Source of the DNA: Streptomyces sp. DH12
GTDB taxonomy: Bacteria > Actinomycetota > Actinomycetes > Streptomycetales > Streptomycetaceae
DNA length: 64,000 nt
Direction of reading: 5' to 3'
Assembly: GCF_020873895.1 (NCBI RefSeq)
Contig: NZ_JAHWGT010000022.1
Location: 54,456 to 118,455, forward strand
Under the pieces are notes generated by a model, which was given only the letters and a program-made list of their open reading frames with translations, made no database searches and was not told the DNA's origin. Each line of letters opens with the position of its first letter. Within the stretch, counting starts at the first letter, position 1. Made by a program: the position numbers and the translations under genes. Shown piece after piece: positions 7,965 through 15,740 of the stretch.

Positions 7965-9146
7965 ATGCCCGGATCCGCCAGCACGAGGGACCTCGACGCC
8001 GTACGGCCGCCGAGCCCGGACCTGGTCGCCGCCTACGCGGCACAGCAGATCGAGGACGCCACCGACAGCCTGTGGCCGACCGCGTCCGTACGACTGGGCC
8101 ACATCATCCCGAGCGTCACCAGCCACGTCCAGCAGGTCACCGTCGAGGGCCGCGAGCTGTACGCCAAGGTGTCCCTGCTCGGGGTGTCGCTGGGTACCAT
8201 CCTGCGCGGCTCGTGCGGGGACTGGCCGACCGTCAAGGCGAACCAGGATGCCTACGTCGCCTCCCCGTCGGCGCTCCTCGCCCGTGAGGCCGGGCACCTC
8301 TCGGCGCTGGACGAGGCCGGTCTGCGCGTCCCGGCCGTCGCCGGGTACCGCCATGGCGTGCTCTTCACCGAGCCGGTGCCCGGCCGCACCATGGGTGAGC
8401 TGGTCGCCGCCGACCCCGACTGCACCGCCGATGTGCTCCACCTCGCCGCCGGCGAGCTCGACACCGCCCTGCGGCACCGGCGCCTGGCAGTCGTCGTCGA
8501 CCGCTCCCCGATCCCGGAGCGCTCCATCAGCGGGACGTTCCTGCGGAAGTTCAACGGGATCAGCGGCCCCACCTACCTGGCGATGACTCCGCACGGCGGG
8601 GTCCTGCACGGCGTCGTGACCCGGCTCCGCCGGGCCTACCGGACGCCCGCCCCTGAACCCGCCCGGCGCGTGGTCTTCGGGGACCTCAAGCCTGAGCACG
8701 TCCTGCTCCCCCACGACGGGCGGCCGGTGTTCATCGACCCGGGCCTGATGCGCGCCCATCCATGCGCCGACACCGCCAAGCTCGTCAGTCGTCTCGTCCT
8801 CGGGCTGATCGCATGCCCGCCGCCCCCGCAGCACACCCGGGCCGTCCTCGACGGCATCACCGCCCACCTCACCGCCGCGACCGCCCACCTGTCCGCCGGC
8901 GAGCGGGCCGCATGGCTGCACCACATGGCGACGCTGTGGCTGATGGACACCACGAACATCGTGACGACCTACCTGTCCCAGCCGCCCGGCCTGCCGCTTT
9001 CCCCATACGCCACGGCCGTCGTTGCGCGGGCCGGGGCCGTGTGCCGGATGCTCGATCTGGCCAGTCCCGCTCTCACCGCACGCCGCTCCTCGCGGGACGC
9101 GTGGAGCGCCTGCCTGGTCGAGGCAGCCCAGGCGGCCGCCCTGTGA
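7965..9146 (+). CDS. APH/kinase-like phosphotransferase
   Basis: The 393-residue protein carries the catalytic loop FGDLKPEHVLL (about residue 243) followed by VFIDPGLM, equivalent to the HxD/DxD pair of the aminoglycoside phosphotransferase and protein-kinase-like fold. Asp in GDLK would be the catalytic base and Asp in FIDPG the metal ligand. An N-terminal lobe with alternating strands (SHVQQVTVEGRELYAKVSL) supplies the nucleotide site. The substrate is unknown; nothing points to antibiotic resistance. ATG 7965 follows GAAGGAG; a longer TTG start at 7848 would run through the hairpin. Its stop overlaps the next start (GTGA), so it is translationally coupled to the dehydrogenase. Confidence 0.8.
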   Translation: MPGSASTRDLDAVRPPSPDLVAAYAAQQIEDATDSLWPTASVRLGHIIPSVTSHVQQVTVEGRELYAKVSLLGVSLGTILRGSCGDWPTVKANQDAYVASPSALLAREAGHLSALDEAGLRVPAVAGYRHGVLFTEPVPGRTMGELVAADPDCTADVLHLAAGELDTALRHRRLAVVVDRSPIPERSISGTFLRKFNGISGPTYLAMTPHGGVLHGVVTRLRRAYRTPAPEPARRVVFGDLKPEHVLLPHDGRPVFIDPGLMRAHPCADTAKLVSRLVLGLIACPPPPQHTRAVLDGITAHLTAATAHLSAGERAAWLHHMATLWLMDTTNIVTTYLSQPPGLPLSPYATAVVARAGAVCRMLDLASPALTARRSSRDAWSACLVEAAQAAAL

Positions 9147-10045
9147 CCGCCGTCGGCATCATCGGCGCCGGGGCCGTGGGCCAGGCCGTCGGCGCGGTCC
9201 TCGTCGCCTCCGGCTGGTGCCGGACGCTGCGGGTCTCCTCACACGCCGGGCGCAGCGCGGCCGGGCTAGTCACCGACCTGGAGGACATGAGCCACGCCAC
9301 CGCGTCCCCCGTCCGGGTGACCGCCTCGACGACCGCCCACATGCGGGAGTGCGACGCCGTGGTGGTCTGCCCCCGCGCCGCGTTCACCAACCGGGCGTCC
9401 CGCGACGTCCGCATGGCCGGCCTGCGCGCCAACGGCTCTTTGGTGCGCCGCCTGGCCGGCAGGTTCGAGGGGTACGACGGTGTGGTCCTGGTCGTCACCA
9501 ACCCGGTCGACATCATGACCCGCCTGTTCGCGGAGGTGTCCGGCTGCGCCCGGGTCCTCGGCGTCGGCTCGAACACCGACAGTGCCCGCTACCGGGCCAT
9601 CCTCGCCCGGCTCCTCGACGTGCCTTCGTCCGCCGTCGACGGGCACGTGATTGGAGAGCACGGCGACCACGCCGTGGTCTGCGCCAGCTCCACCACCGTC
9701 CACGGCCATCCCGCCCCGGTGCCCGTCCCGCAGGTCCGTGACGAGCTGGCGGCCCGCCCTGTCCGCATTGCGGCCGGGATCGGCCGCACCCGTTTCGGCC
9801 CCGCCGGCGCCACCGTCACCGCCCTCGCCCACGCGCTCGGCGTGACGGACGGCGTGGTCGAGCTGTCCGCCCCCTGGCGCGGGACCTACCTGGGAATCCC
9901 GTTGCGCTACAGCGGCGGCCGCCCCACCGTATGCCTCCCGCCGCTCGACGCGGACGAGGCCCGACAACTCGCGGCCGCCGAGGCCAAGCTCCGCGCCGCG
10001 TACGACACCCTCCGGTCCACCGAGAAGGAGACAACCCCCGCATGA
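9143..10045 (+). CDS. Lactate/malate dehydrogenase-like protein
   Basis: The 300-residue protein starts with a Rossmann nucleotide-binding motif (GIIGAGAVGQAVG, residues 5-17) and keeps two family hallmarks: VVTNPVDIMT (NAD-binding/catalytic loop) and VIGEHGDHAVV, the active-site histidine motif of L-lactate and malate dehydrogenases. It should be a cytoplasmic NAD-dependent 2-hydroxyacid dehydrogenase. The signature reads GEHGDH instead of the usual GEHGDS, and the substrate-specificity loop is not typical, so lactate itself may not be the substrate. GTG start overlaps the previous stop by 4 nt, and its own stop overlaps the next ATG, so three genes form one coupled operon. Confidence 0.85.
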   Translation: MTAVGIIGAGAVGQAVGAVLVASGWCRTLRVSSHAGRSAAGLVTDLEDMSHATASPVRVTASTTAHMRECDAVVVCPRAAFTNRASRDVRMAGLRANGSLVRRLAGRFEGYDGVVLVVTNPVDIMTRLFAEVSGCARVLGVGSNTDSARYRAILARLLDVPSSAVDGHVIGEHGDHAVVCASSTTVHGHPAPVPVPQVRDELAARPVRIAAGIGRTRFGPAGATVTALAHALGVTDGVVELSAPWRGTYLGIPLRYSGGRPTVCLPPLDADEARQLAAAEAKLRAAYDTLRSTEKETTPA

Positions 10046-11160
10046 GCACCACCGCCACGTGTATCGAGACGCCGGACGGCCAGTCCGTCACCGTCCTCAG
10101 CGCCACCCCGGCCGTGACCGCCTGGGCCGCCCGCTACATGGGCACCTGGTGGAACGCCCACCCCACGGACCCCAGCGCGGTCACCGGCCCCATGGTGGTG
10201 GCCGACATCGACCAGGCGGAAACCGACGCGCTCACGGGCCGTGTCCTGGCCGGCGACGCCGAGGAGGTCACCTACGCCAACTCCCGCATGGTGCACCGCA
10301 CCACCTCGGCCGGGAGCACGATCGCCGCGCAGCCGGGCGACTTCCTTGCCTACGAGTGGCTGCCCGCTTCCCGACGCCTGCGGATCGTCGGTAAGGACGC
10401 AACGGCCGTCGCGACGGGGGCCGCCCGGCTCGCACGGGAGATCGTGCGCGGCCGACTGCTGGCCGACGGCTGGCACATCCTGCACGCCTCCGCCGTCACC
10501 CGCCCGACGGACGGCGCGACCCTCCTGGCCCTCGGGAACAAGGGCGCGGGGAAGACGACCAGCGGGTTCCTCCTCGCCCGCTGCGGGTTCCACCTGCTGG
10601 CCAACGACCGGGTGTTCGTCCGCGCCGAGGGCGACCGCGTCCGGGTGCTGCCATGGCCCTCCGCCGCCGCGATCGGGTTCGGACTGCTCGACGCGCTCGG
10701 CTGGTTCGAGACTGTCCGGGAGCGCCTGCTGTCGGGCGAGGCGATGCACCCGACGCAGAGCCGGCGCGTGACGGACGCCCTCCTCGCCGGGAACCGCACA
10801 CCCCTGTGGAAGTCGCCCGGCCGGGAGCTGAAGCCGCAGTTCTTCCCCGACCAGCTCCGAGACTGGCTGTCGCTCACCCTCGCCACCGAGGGCACCGCGG
10901 CCGCCGTCCTGTTCCCCACGATCGCCCCCGACGCCGATCCGGCCCTGGCCACCACGTCCCGCGGCATCGAACCCGGCGACTTCTTCACCGGAGCCACCGA
11001 AGACCGCTACCCCGACGTGTTCGGCCTCCTCCCGCCGCCCCGCGACACCCGAGACCTCGCGGACCGGCTCGCGCAGCTCCCGCACCAGGGGCTGACACTC
11101 AGCCACGACACCAGCGCGAGCACCGTAGCCCTGGAGAAGGCTGCCAGCCAGGTGCTCTGA
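10042..11160 (+). CDS. HprK-like P-loop kinase
   Basis: The 372-residue protein has HILHASAVT at about residue 150 and the Walker A loop LGNKGAGKTTSG at about 164-176, followed by LLANDRVFV (Asp for Mg2+/catalysis). This is the core of HPr kinase/phosphorylase-like proteins. In actinobacteria these stand-alone relatives usually phosphorylate something other than HPr, including peptides in some RiPP pathways (family knowledge). The N-terminal 110 residues are unlike HprK. No precursor peptide is visible nearby. ATGA overlap with the dehydrogenase shows translational coupling. The real substrate may be a product of the APH-like or dehydrogenase-like partner (inference). Confidence 0.78.
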   Translation: MSTTATCIETPDGQSVTVLSATPAVTAWAARYMGTWWNAHPTDPSAVTGPMVVADIDQAETDALTGRVLAGDAEEVTYANSRMVHRTTSAGSTIAAQPGDFLAYEWLPASRRLRIVGKDATAVATGAARLAREIVRGRLLADGWHILHASAVTRPTDGATLLALGNKGAGKTTSGFLLARCGFHLLANDRVFVRAEGDRVRVLPWPSAAAIGFGLLDALGWFETVRERLLSGEAMHPTQSRRVTDALLAGNRTPLWKSPGRELKPQFFPDQLRDWLSLTLATEGTAAAVLFPTIAPDADPALATTSRGIEPGDFFTGATEDRYPDVFGLLPPPRDTRDLADRLAQLPHQGLTLSHDTSASTVALEKAASQVL

Positions 11161-11475
11161 CTCACCGCGCGAAGCGACGCCGCGGCCCGCTCCGGTTACG
11201 GGCGGACGCGGCGTCCGGCATGTCCGGATGTCACGTCCGGACACGTATCCGCCCAGCTCGGCCGCCTCGAACATCACGACGCCCGGGACGGCCGCACGCT
11301 CCGTCCGGACATCTGCCCCGCATGTCCGGACGGTGCCGGGCATGCGGCCGGACAGCGCCGCGCCCCGTCCGAGGAGCACGGGCGGGGCGCAGGTCCGAGA
11401 GCAGCAGCACGGACAGCACCGACCGTAGCGCTGGGGCGGGACGAGCGCTTTCCTGGGTCCGCACCGCGCGGTCCC
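11161..11475. other. 315-bp convergent intergenic region with TGTCCGGA repeats
   Basis: The stretch lies between the stop of the HprK-like gene (+) and the stop of the last phage gene (-). It holds several copies of CGTCCGGA/TCCGGACA in both orientations (11213-11220, 11221-11228, 11234-11245, 11302-11333, 11348-11354), plus a CGCCCCG/CGGGGCG hairpin at about 11360-11391. No gene is visible. It is a candidate left junction of the prophage. Confidence 0.55.
11301..11333. terminator. Perfect 12-bp hairpin with TCCGGACAT arms
   Basis: CCGTCCGGACAT (11301-11312) and ATGTCCGGACGG (11322-11333) are perfect inverted arms around a 9-nt loop, between two converging transcription units. It can serve as a bidirectional terminator. 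The arms contain the TGTCCGGA motif that recurs at 58.1 and 58.65 kb, so it may instead be an operator. Confidence 0.6.
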
Positions 11476-12156
11476 TTACAGGCGGCGTCGCTCGCTGAGG
11501 ACGACCGGCGGCGAGGCCCCTGACGGCTGCGGCTCGGGGTCGGGGCTCGGTGGAGCGTCCCGCCGGCAGACCAACGCGTCCGGATCACCGGGCGGCGGCT
11601 GGAGGCTGTATCCGGCCGGGCACGTCTGCCCGTCCCGTCCGTCCCGTCCGGCGGGCCCCTGAGGGCCGGGTTCACCCTGCGGCCCCGCCGGGCCCGGTTC
11701 GCCCTGCGGCCCCGCCGGGCCGGCGGGCCCCTCCTTCCCTGCGGCGCCGGGGACCCCGGGAGCACCGGGCATCCCCGTAGCGTTCACACCGGCAGCCCCC
11801 GGCGCACCCGGCGTACCCGACTTCCCCGGCGCTCCCGGCGGGCCGGGCGGCCCGCTGGGGCCGGGAGGCCCCACCGGACCGGTCGGGCCCGGTTCCCCCG
11901 GCCGGCCGGGCGCCCCCGACGGACCGGCGTCACCCGGTGCGCCAGGCTCCCCGGCGACTGGTGTGCCGCCGAGGTCTTCCACCTGTCGGGCCAAGGCGTC
12001 CCGCGCCGCGGTCGATGCCCGCAGGTCGTGGGTGAGCGTGACGACCTGGACGGCCAGCCAGGCCAGGAAGGCCAGCAGCAGGAGAGCGGTCAGGACACCG
12101 AGCCACTCGGCCCGGGGCAGCCACCGCAGTGTGTGCCGTGCTCGGGTGCTGCTCAT
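11476..12156 (-). CDS. Membrane-anchored collagen-like protein
   Basis: The 226-residue protein has a cytoplasmic basic N-terminus, one membrane helix (about 19-40), a short coiled segment ([18 protein letters not shown]), then about 35 Gly-X-Y triplets (residues 63-168; [17 protein letters not shown]-like). A Cys-containing Pro-rich tail follows. The triplets predict a collagen-like trimer outside the membrane. It is the last gene of the phage late operon, after the lysis genes, and its ATG overlaps the preceding stop. A role in lysis, cell-surface exclusion of other phages or a virion accessory are all possible; I cannot choose. Confidence 0.75.
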   Translation of the reverse strand: MSSTRARHTLRWLPRAEWLGVLTALLLLAFLAWLAVQVVTLTHDLRASTAARDALARQVEDLGGTPVAGEPGAPGDAGPSGAPGRPGEPGPTGPVGPPGPSGPPGPPGAPGKSGTPGAPGAAGVNATGMPGAPGVPGAAGKEGPAGPAGPQGEPGPAGPQGEPGPQGPAGRDGRDGQTCPAGYSLQPPPGDPDALVCRRDAPPSPDPEPQPSGASPPVVLSERRRL

Positions 12157-12500
12157 GACACCACCGACCAGATCGAGACCGCCGTGGCCAGCAGAGCCAG
12201 GAGGCCGGGAACGATGAGCTGGTACAGGCGCGCCTGGCGGTCGCGCTCGCGCCGGTCCCGCTCGTCACGTTGGTACGCGTGGAAGCTCTCCTCCAGGGCG
12301 TCGTACGCGTCGCGGAGCTTCTGGATGTCCTGGGACTGAGCCGTGATCCGCTGGTCCGTGTGCGCGGATTGCAGGGAGTACACCTCGACCGACACGAGCC
12401 GGTCGAGGCGGCTGTTGATGGCGGCCATGCCGTCGCGGAACTCCGCGCGCATGGCGTCTACCATGCGCCCGAGTTCACCGACGCTGGGGTCGTCGGGCAC
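12153..12500 (-). CDS. Small coiled-coil protein with C-terminal membrane helix (lysis cassette)
   Basis: The 115-residue protein is a helical coiled coil ([18 protein letters not shown], then a highly charged stretch [18 protein letters not shown]). It ends in one hydrophobic helix ([17 protein letters not shown]), giving a tail-anchored protein. Proteins of this size and shape sit beside endolysin and holin in many actinophages and are thought to assist lysis or membrane anchoring (family context). It overlaps the collagen-like gene by 4 nt and follows the holin-like gene with a 13-nt gap. Confidence 0.7.
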   Translation of the reverse strand: MPDDPSVGELGRMVDAMRAEFRDGMAAINSRLDRLVSVEVYSLQSAHTDQRITAQSQDIQKLRDAYDALEESFHAYQRDERDRRERDRQARLYQLIVPGLLALLATAVSIWSVVS

Positions 12501-12513
12501 GTGAGCACTCCGG

Positions 12514-12897
12514 TCAGATCCCGTGAGGCCGCTGGGGCGCCACCGGGCTCTTCATCTCGATACGGGTCAGGGGCACGGGCGCCTCGACGTCACGGCGGAC
12601 CAGGAGCGCGAGCGCACCTTCGATCGCGAGCATCCACAGCGCCTGCGTCTCGGCGGGCATCCTCATGCCGAAGGCCATGACGAGCCAGAGCACCGCCTGC
12701 CCGACATTCACGAGGGCTGCGTACACCGCGCCCGTCTTCAGCACGACCGCGGTGGCGGCCGCCACGAGGCACGACAGGACGGCCATGATGCTGCCCTGCT
12801 GGTCGGCGGACACGTCGAGGCCGTAGGCGGCGCCGAGCTTCAGCAGGATGGAGACCAGGGCCAGGATGACGACCGGCTCTCGTCCGAAGATCCTCAC
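12514..12897 (-). CDS. Holin-like membrane protein
   Basis: The 127-residue protein has three to four predicted membrane helices (VVILALVSILLKLGAAYGL, IMAVLSCLVAAATAVVL, YAALVNVGQAVLWLVMAFG, ALWMLAIEGALALLV) and a polar C-terminal tail. It lies directly downstream of the endolysin gene (4-nt gap). Size, topology and position fit a phage holin, which opens the membrane for the amidase. No family motif is strong enough to be certain. Confidence 0.72.
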   Translation of the reverse strand: MRIFGREPVVILALVSILLKLGAAYGLDVSADQQGSIMAVLSCLVAAATAVVLKTGAVYAALVNVGQAVLWLVMAFGMRMPAETQALWMLAIEGALALLVRRDVEAPVPLTRIEMKSPVAPQRPHGI

Positions 12898-12901
12898 GTG
12901 A

Positions 12902-13789
12902 TCACGCTTCCTTGGTGGGGCCGGTGACGTCGACGCTGACGTGGACGACGGCGTCGCGGATGGCGCGCTCGACAGCGGCGACGACGGTGTCCGTGTCGGC
13001 GTTGTCGCCGAGCTGCGCGGCCAGGGACTGGATCGCTGCGGACTGCGCGGCGAGCTGCGTGCGCATCGCCTGCATGCCCTCGTAGGTGCGCGACTGCATG
13101 GCGTAGACGTCGGGGATGGGCCGGCCGGTCTCTTCCAAGCTCCGAGCGTTCATGACCTCGTTGCGGTAGCCGAGGGTCGCCAGGGCGGTCTGCTTGGCCA
13201 CGCGCTCGATGTCGGCGTCGCTGAGCGGCATGTCTTCCTCCTTCGGTGGTGGTGTGGTCTGGCCCTTGGCCCGCGCGACGATCTGCGGGAACACGACCTT
13301 TTCGAACTGCTTCACGCGGGCGTCACCCGGGCAAGCGGTGCCGCCCGACGACCAGGCGGCGTGGAGCCGGTGGTAGCCGTATCCGGGGTCGTCGGCGGTG
13401 CGGCATTTCCGCAGCGGGATGCCGTGCCGCTGGTGCAGCCACACCCCGACCCGGATCAGCTGCTCGATCTGCTGGTCCGTCCACGGGTCGGTGTGCTGCT
13501 TGTTCGACGCCGTCTCGATCGACACCGCACCCGTGCCGTCCGGCCGCCGGTTCGCCCGGTAGTTCGCGTCGGCGCGCGTCTCGGTGCCGATGTACTGGGC
13601 CAAGTCGCCCTCGAAGCCGAGCCCGAAATGGCTTTCGAGTGCGACAGCGTCCCGCCAGTACTCGTACATGCGGCGTGCCGTCCACGGGGCCGCGACGCTG
13701 TGCAGGATGAACTGGGTCGGCCGGATGGCGGGCTGTCCGTCCGATTCCGGCTGGAGCTCCAGTTTTGTGGCAGCGGGGTACCAGGCCAC
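12902..13789 (-). CDS. Endolysin, N-acetylmuramoyl-L-alanine amidase (Amidase_2 type)
   Basis: The 295-residue lytic enzyme cleaves the amide bond between muramic acid and the peptide stem. Zinc-ligand histidines are visible in FILHSVAAPW (about residue 30) and YGYHRLHAAW, and the third ligand region is GGTACPGDARV. The tail (about 185-295) is a helical coiled region (MQAMRTQLAAQSAAIQSLA) that may bind the wall or oligomerise. There is no signal peptide, so release depends on the holin next to it. ATG 13789 follows the stop of the upstream 75-residue gene by 3 nt. Confidence 0.9.
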   Translation of the reverse strand: MAWYPAATKLELQPESDGQPAIRPTQFILHSVAAPWTARRMYEYWRDAVALESHFGLGFEGDLAQYIGTETRADANYRANRRPDGTGAVSIETASNKQHTDPWTDQQIEQLIRVGVWLHQRHGIPLRKCRTADDPGYGYHRLHAAWSSGGTACPGDARVKQFEKVVFPQIVARAKGQTTPPPKEEDMPLSDADIERVAKQTALATLGYRNEVMNARSLEETGRPIPDVYAMQSRTYEGMQAMRTQLAAQSAAIQSLAAQLGDNADTDTVVAAVERAIRDAVVHVSVDVTGPTKEA

Positions 13790-13792
13790 GGC

Positions 13793-14020
13793 CTACTCCT
13801 CGCCGGCCGGGTCGAGCGCCGCCCGCACGGCCGCGTCCTTCGCCTCCAAGAGCTTGCGGAGGGCCACCGCCAGCTCGGGGCCGTGCAGCTGCTCGTCGTC
13901 GGCCAGGGCGTGCGCCAGGGAGTGGAAGCGTCGGGACACGTCGCGCAGCCGCGGCGGGAGGTGTTCGTAGGTGAAGTAGCGCAACAGGCTGGTGACACTC
14001 GGGTGCTGGGGTGCAGGCAT
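13793..14020 (-). CDS. Acb2/Tad1-hairpin-like small protein (possible cyclic-nucleotide sponge)
   Basis: The 75-residue protein is a helix-turn-helix hairpin: VTSLLRYFTYEHLPPRLRDV, then RRFHSLAHALAD and PELAVALRKLLEAKDAAVRA. The YFxYxHLPxxL...VSxxFxxLA...LRKLLEAKDxAVRA pattern is what I remember for the actinophage branch of the Acb2/Tad1 hairpin family. Some of its members bind cyclic oligonucleotides and blunt CBASS or Thoeris immunity (family knowledge; membership here is by eye). ATG 14020 follows GAAGGGACAGCCG. It sits between the PIG-L gene and the endolysin. Confidence 0.55.
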   Translation of the reverse strand: MPAPQHPSVTSLLRYFTYEHLPPRLRDVSRRFHSLAHALADDEQLHGPELAVALRKLLEAKDAAVRAALDPAGEE

Positions 14021-14031
14021 CGGCTGTCCCT

Positions 14032-14844
14032 TCAGTAGGTACGGACAACGACGTTCGGGGCGCCGGACATGGCCCACTCGAACTCGCTCGGAACGGAGTG
14101 CATTCCGATGGCGTACGCCTCCGGAGGCGCCCACGCGCCGTAGGCGAGACACGCCCGCCACGCCATCCGGCGGCACTGCTCGGCGTGCGTGCCGGCGTCG
14201 TAGTGCACGGCCCCAGGGGCGCTGCTGGCCTGAGCCCGGCGCACCACCCATCGGGCGTCGGTGATCTTCCCGGCGCGGCGCAGGTTGCGCACGGCGGTGC
14301 CGAGGGTGGCGTGGGTTGGGTCGGTGTCCCCCCACCACGTCGTCCAGTGCCCGGCACCCGGGTAGGCCGCCTCATAGGCCAGGACCAACGCCTCGGCCTC
14401 GTCAAGGCTGATGTACGGGCGGCGCTCGCCGTGGCGCAGGTGAACGAACTCCGGGGCGATGTCGAGCTGGGCACACGCGCGCAGCATCTCCCTGTCCCGC
14501 GCTGCGGCGAAGTCCTCAGGCGACATGTACGGCGTGCGGTCACGGGCCGGCGTGTGCCAGCCGCGCCACCAACCGTTGTTCTCCTCGCCGTTGAGGGCGC
14601 TGCGGATCGTTGACGTCGACCCGTCGGTGGCGAGGACCGCAATGACGGGTCGTCCGACCAGCCTGTGATGGGCCAGTATCTGGCCGGCCCACAGCGTCTC
14701 GTCGTCCTGGTGGGGGCTGTAGTAGATCAGGGGCCGGTCGATCAGGGCCGCAGACGCAGGCGCGACGCTGTTCACTGGGCGCCCCGCCGGGTCGGCATCT
14801 GGCGGGCATCCCCGCCAGTGTGGGCTCGGGCCACGTCGTCTCAT
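14032..14844 (-). CDS. PIG-L/LmbE-family deacetylase
   Basis: The 270-residue protein has the zinc motif SPHQDDETLW (PHxDDE, about residue 43) and a later DPTHATLG (DxxH) typical of PIG-L deacetylases. These zinc enzymes remove N-acetyl groups from amino sugars or from the mycothiol precursor (family knowledge). No signal peptide is obvious, so it acts in the cytoplasm or virion. I use ATG 14844, immediately behind a GCGGAG site; an in-frame GTG about 25 codons later is possible. A late promoter-like element lies 22 nt upstream, so it may have its own transcript. A sugar deacetylase between tail and lysis genes is unusual. Confidence 0.82.
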   Translation of the reverse strand: MRRRGPSPHWRGCPPDADPAGRPVNSVAPASAALIDRPLIYYSPHQDDETLWAGQILAHHRLVGRPVIAVLATDGSTSTIRSALNGEENNGWWRGWHTPARDRTPYMSPEDFAAARDREMLRACAQLDIAPEFVHLRHGERRPYISLDEAEALVLAYEAAYPGAGHWTTWWGDTDPTHATLGTAVRNLRRAGKITDARWVVRRAQASSAPGAVHYDAGTHAEQCRRMAWRACLAYGAWAPPEAYAIGMHSVPSEFEWAMSGAPNVVVRTY

Positions 14845-14865
14845 CTCCGCTTCGACGAGAACGCT

Positions 14866-14897
14866 CGGCCCACAACCAGCAGCTACAGGGAGTCTAG
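14866..14897 (-). promoter_or_regulatory. Late promoter/leader element, copy 1
   Basis: Minus-strand TAGACT (14896-14891), a -10-like box, is followed after 10 nt by the conserved block GCTGGTTGTGGGCCG (14880-14866), upstream of the PIG-L gene. It is one of seven copies in the late region. Confidence 0.65.
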
Positions 14898-14957
14898 ACG
14901 GCGGCGCGGGTCCACTCGCGGTGTGAGGAGCCGGTGGGGCGGCGGCACCACTCTTGA

Positions 14958-15680
14958 TCAGCCGTACAGCTCGACGATGACGACGCCGCGTGCGCCGGCG
15001 CCGCCGGGCTGGGCCGTGTTGGCTGCGGAGAGGGAGCCCCCGGCGCCGCTGCCGTAGCCCTGCGGTGCGGTGCCGGGGCCGGGGGTGTGCCTGGCGAGGC
15101 CGCCGTGACCCAGTCGCGATTCGCCGCCCGCGCCAGCCAGCGCCTGGAACTGGGACAAGCGGATCGCGCCGTTGCTCGCGCCACCCCCCAGCGCGACCAG
15201 TCCGGTGCCCGGGTTCGCCCCCGCGATGCCGCCGGTGGCCTCGGGGCCCGTGCCACTGGCCATGGCTGCGGGCGACCCGGGACCGCCCTGGGCGACGACC
15301 AGGCCGCCGAAAGACGAGTTGCCGCCGGCGCCACCTGTGCCGTTCGTCGTGCCGGCGACGCCCCCGGCGCCGACTACGACGGTCTCGACCGTGCCGAGGA
15401 GCAAGGCGGAGATCACCGACATGGACCAGCCGCCCCCACCCCCGCCGGGGCGTGCGACCAGTTCACCCGCGGCCGCCAACGCTCCGGCCGAACCGCCCCC
15501 GCCGCCCTGCACCTGGACGCGGACGCGCGCGAGCCACGGGTAGTTGCTTTTTTGGAACTGGTGGCTTCCCACAGTGTCGTAGACGATGACGTCACGCAGG
15601 CCCTGCCGGCCTGGGCGGAGGCACAGCTCCCCGGTGTCACTGACCTGGAAGTACTCGCCGCAGACGCACGCGTTGGCCAT
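14958..15680 (-). CDS. Glycine-rich tail fibre/adhesin-like protein
   Basis: The 240-residue protein starts with a short Cys-containing head (MANACVCGEYFQVSDTGELC). A compact beta domain follows, then about 160 residues of Gly-rich sequence (VQGGGGGSAGALAAAGE, GGAGGNSSFGG) ending GARGVVIVELYG. This layout resembles phage adhesins whose Gly-rich part folds as a polyglycine-II sandwich at the tail tip. ATG 15680 is 32 nt downstream of a late promoter-like element. Position after the minor tail genes supports a receptor-binding or fibre role. Confidence 0.7.
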   Translation of the reverse strand: MANACVCGEYFQVSDTGELCLRPGRQGLRDVIVYDTVGSHQFQKSNYPWLARVRVQVQGGGGGSAGALAAAGELVARPGGGGGGWSMSVISALLLGTVETVVVGAGGVAGTTNGTGGAGGNSSFGGLVVAQGGPGSPAAMASGTGPEATGGIAGANPGTGLVALGGGASNGAIRLSQFQALAGAGGESRLGHGGLARHTPGPGTAPQGYGSGAGGSLSAANTAQPGGAGARGVVIVELYG

Positions 15681-15711
15681 GAGGCACACCTCGCTGAGGG
15701 GGATGTCGGCC

Positions 15712-15740
15712 CGGCCCACAACCAGCGGCAGCAGCCCTAG
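15712..15740 (-). promoter_or_regulatory. Late promoter/leader element, copy 2
   Basis: The conserved block GCTGGTTGTGGGCCG (15726-15712, minus) lies 6 nt after TAGGGCT, upstream of the glycine-rich adhesin gene. The -10-like box overlaps the stop codon of the preceding gene. Confidence 0.6.

Noticed and set aside
7734-8924. Upstream extension of the XRE gene to 8924
   Set aside because: It runs opposite to the APH-like gene and is Gly/Arg-rich; AGGAGG marks ATG 7733.
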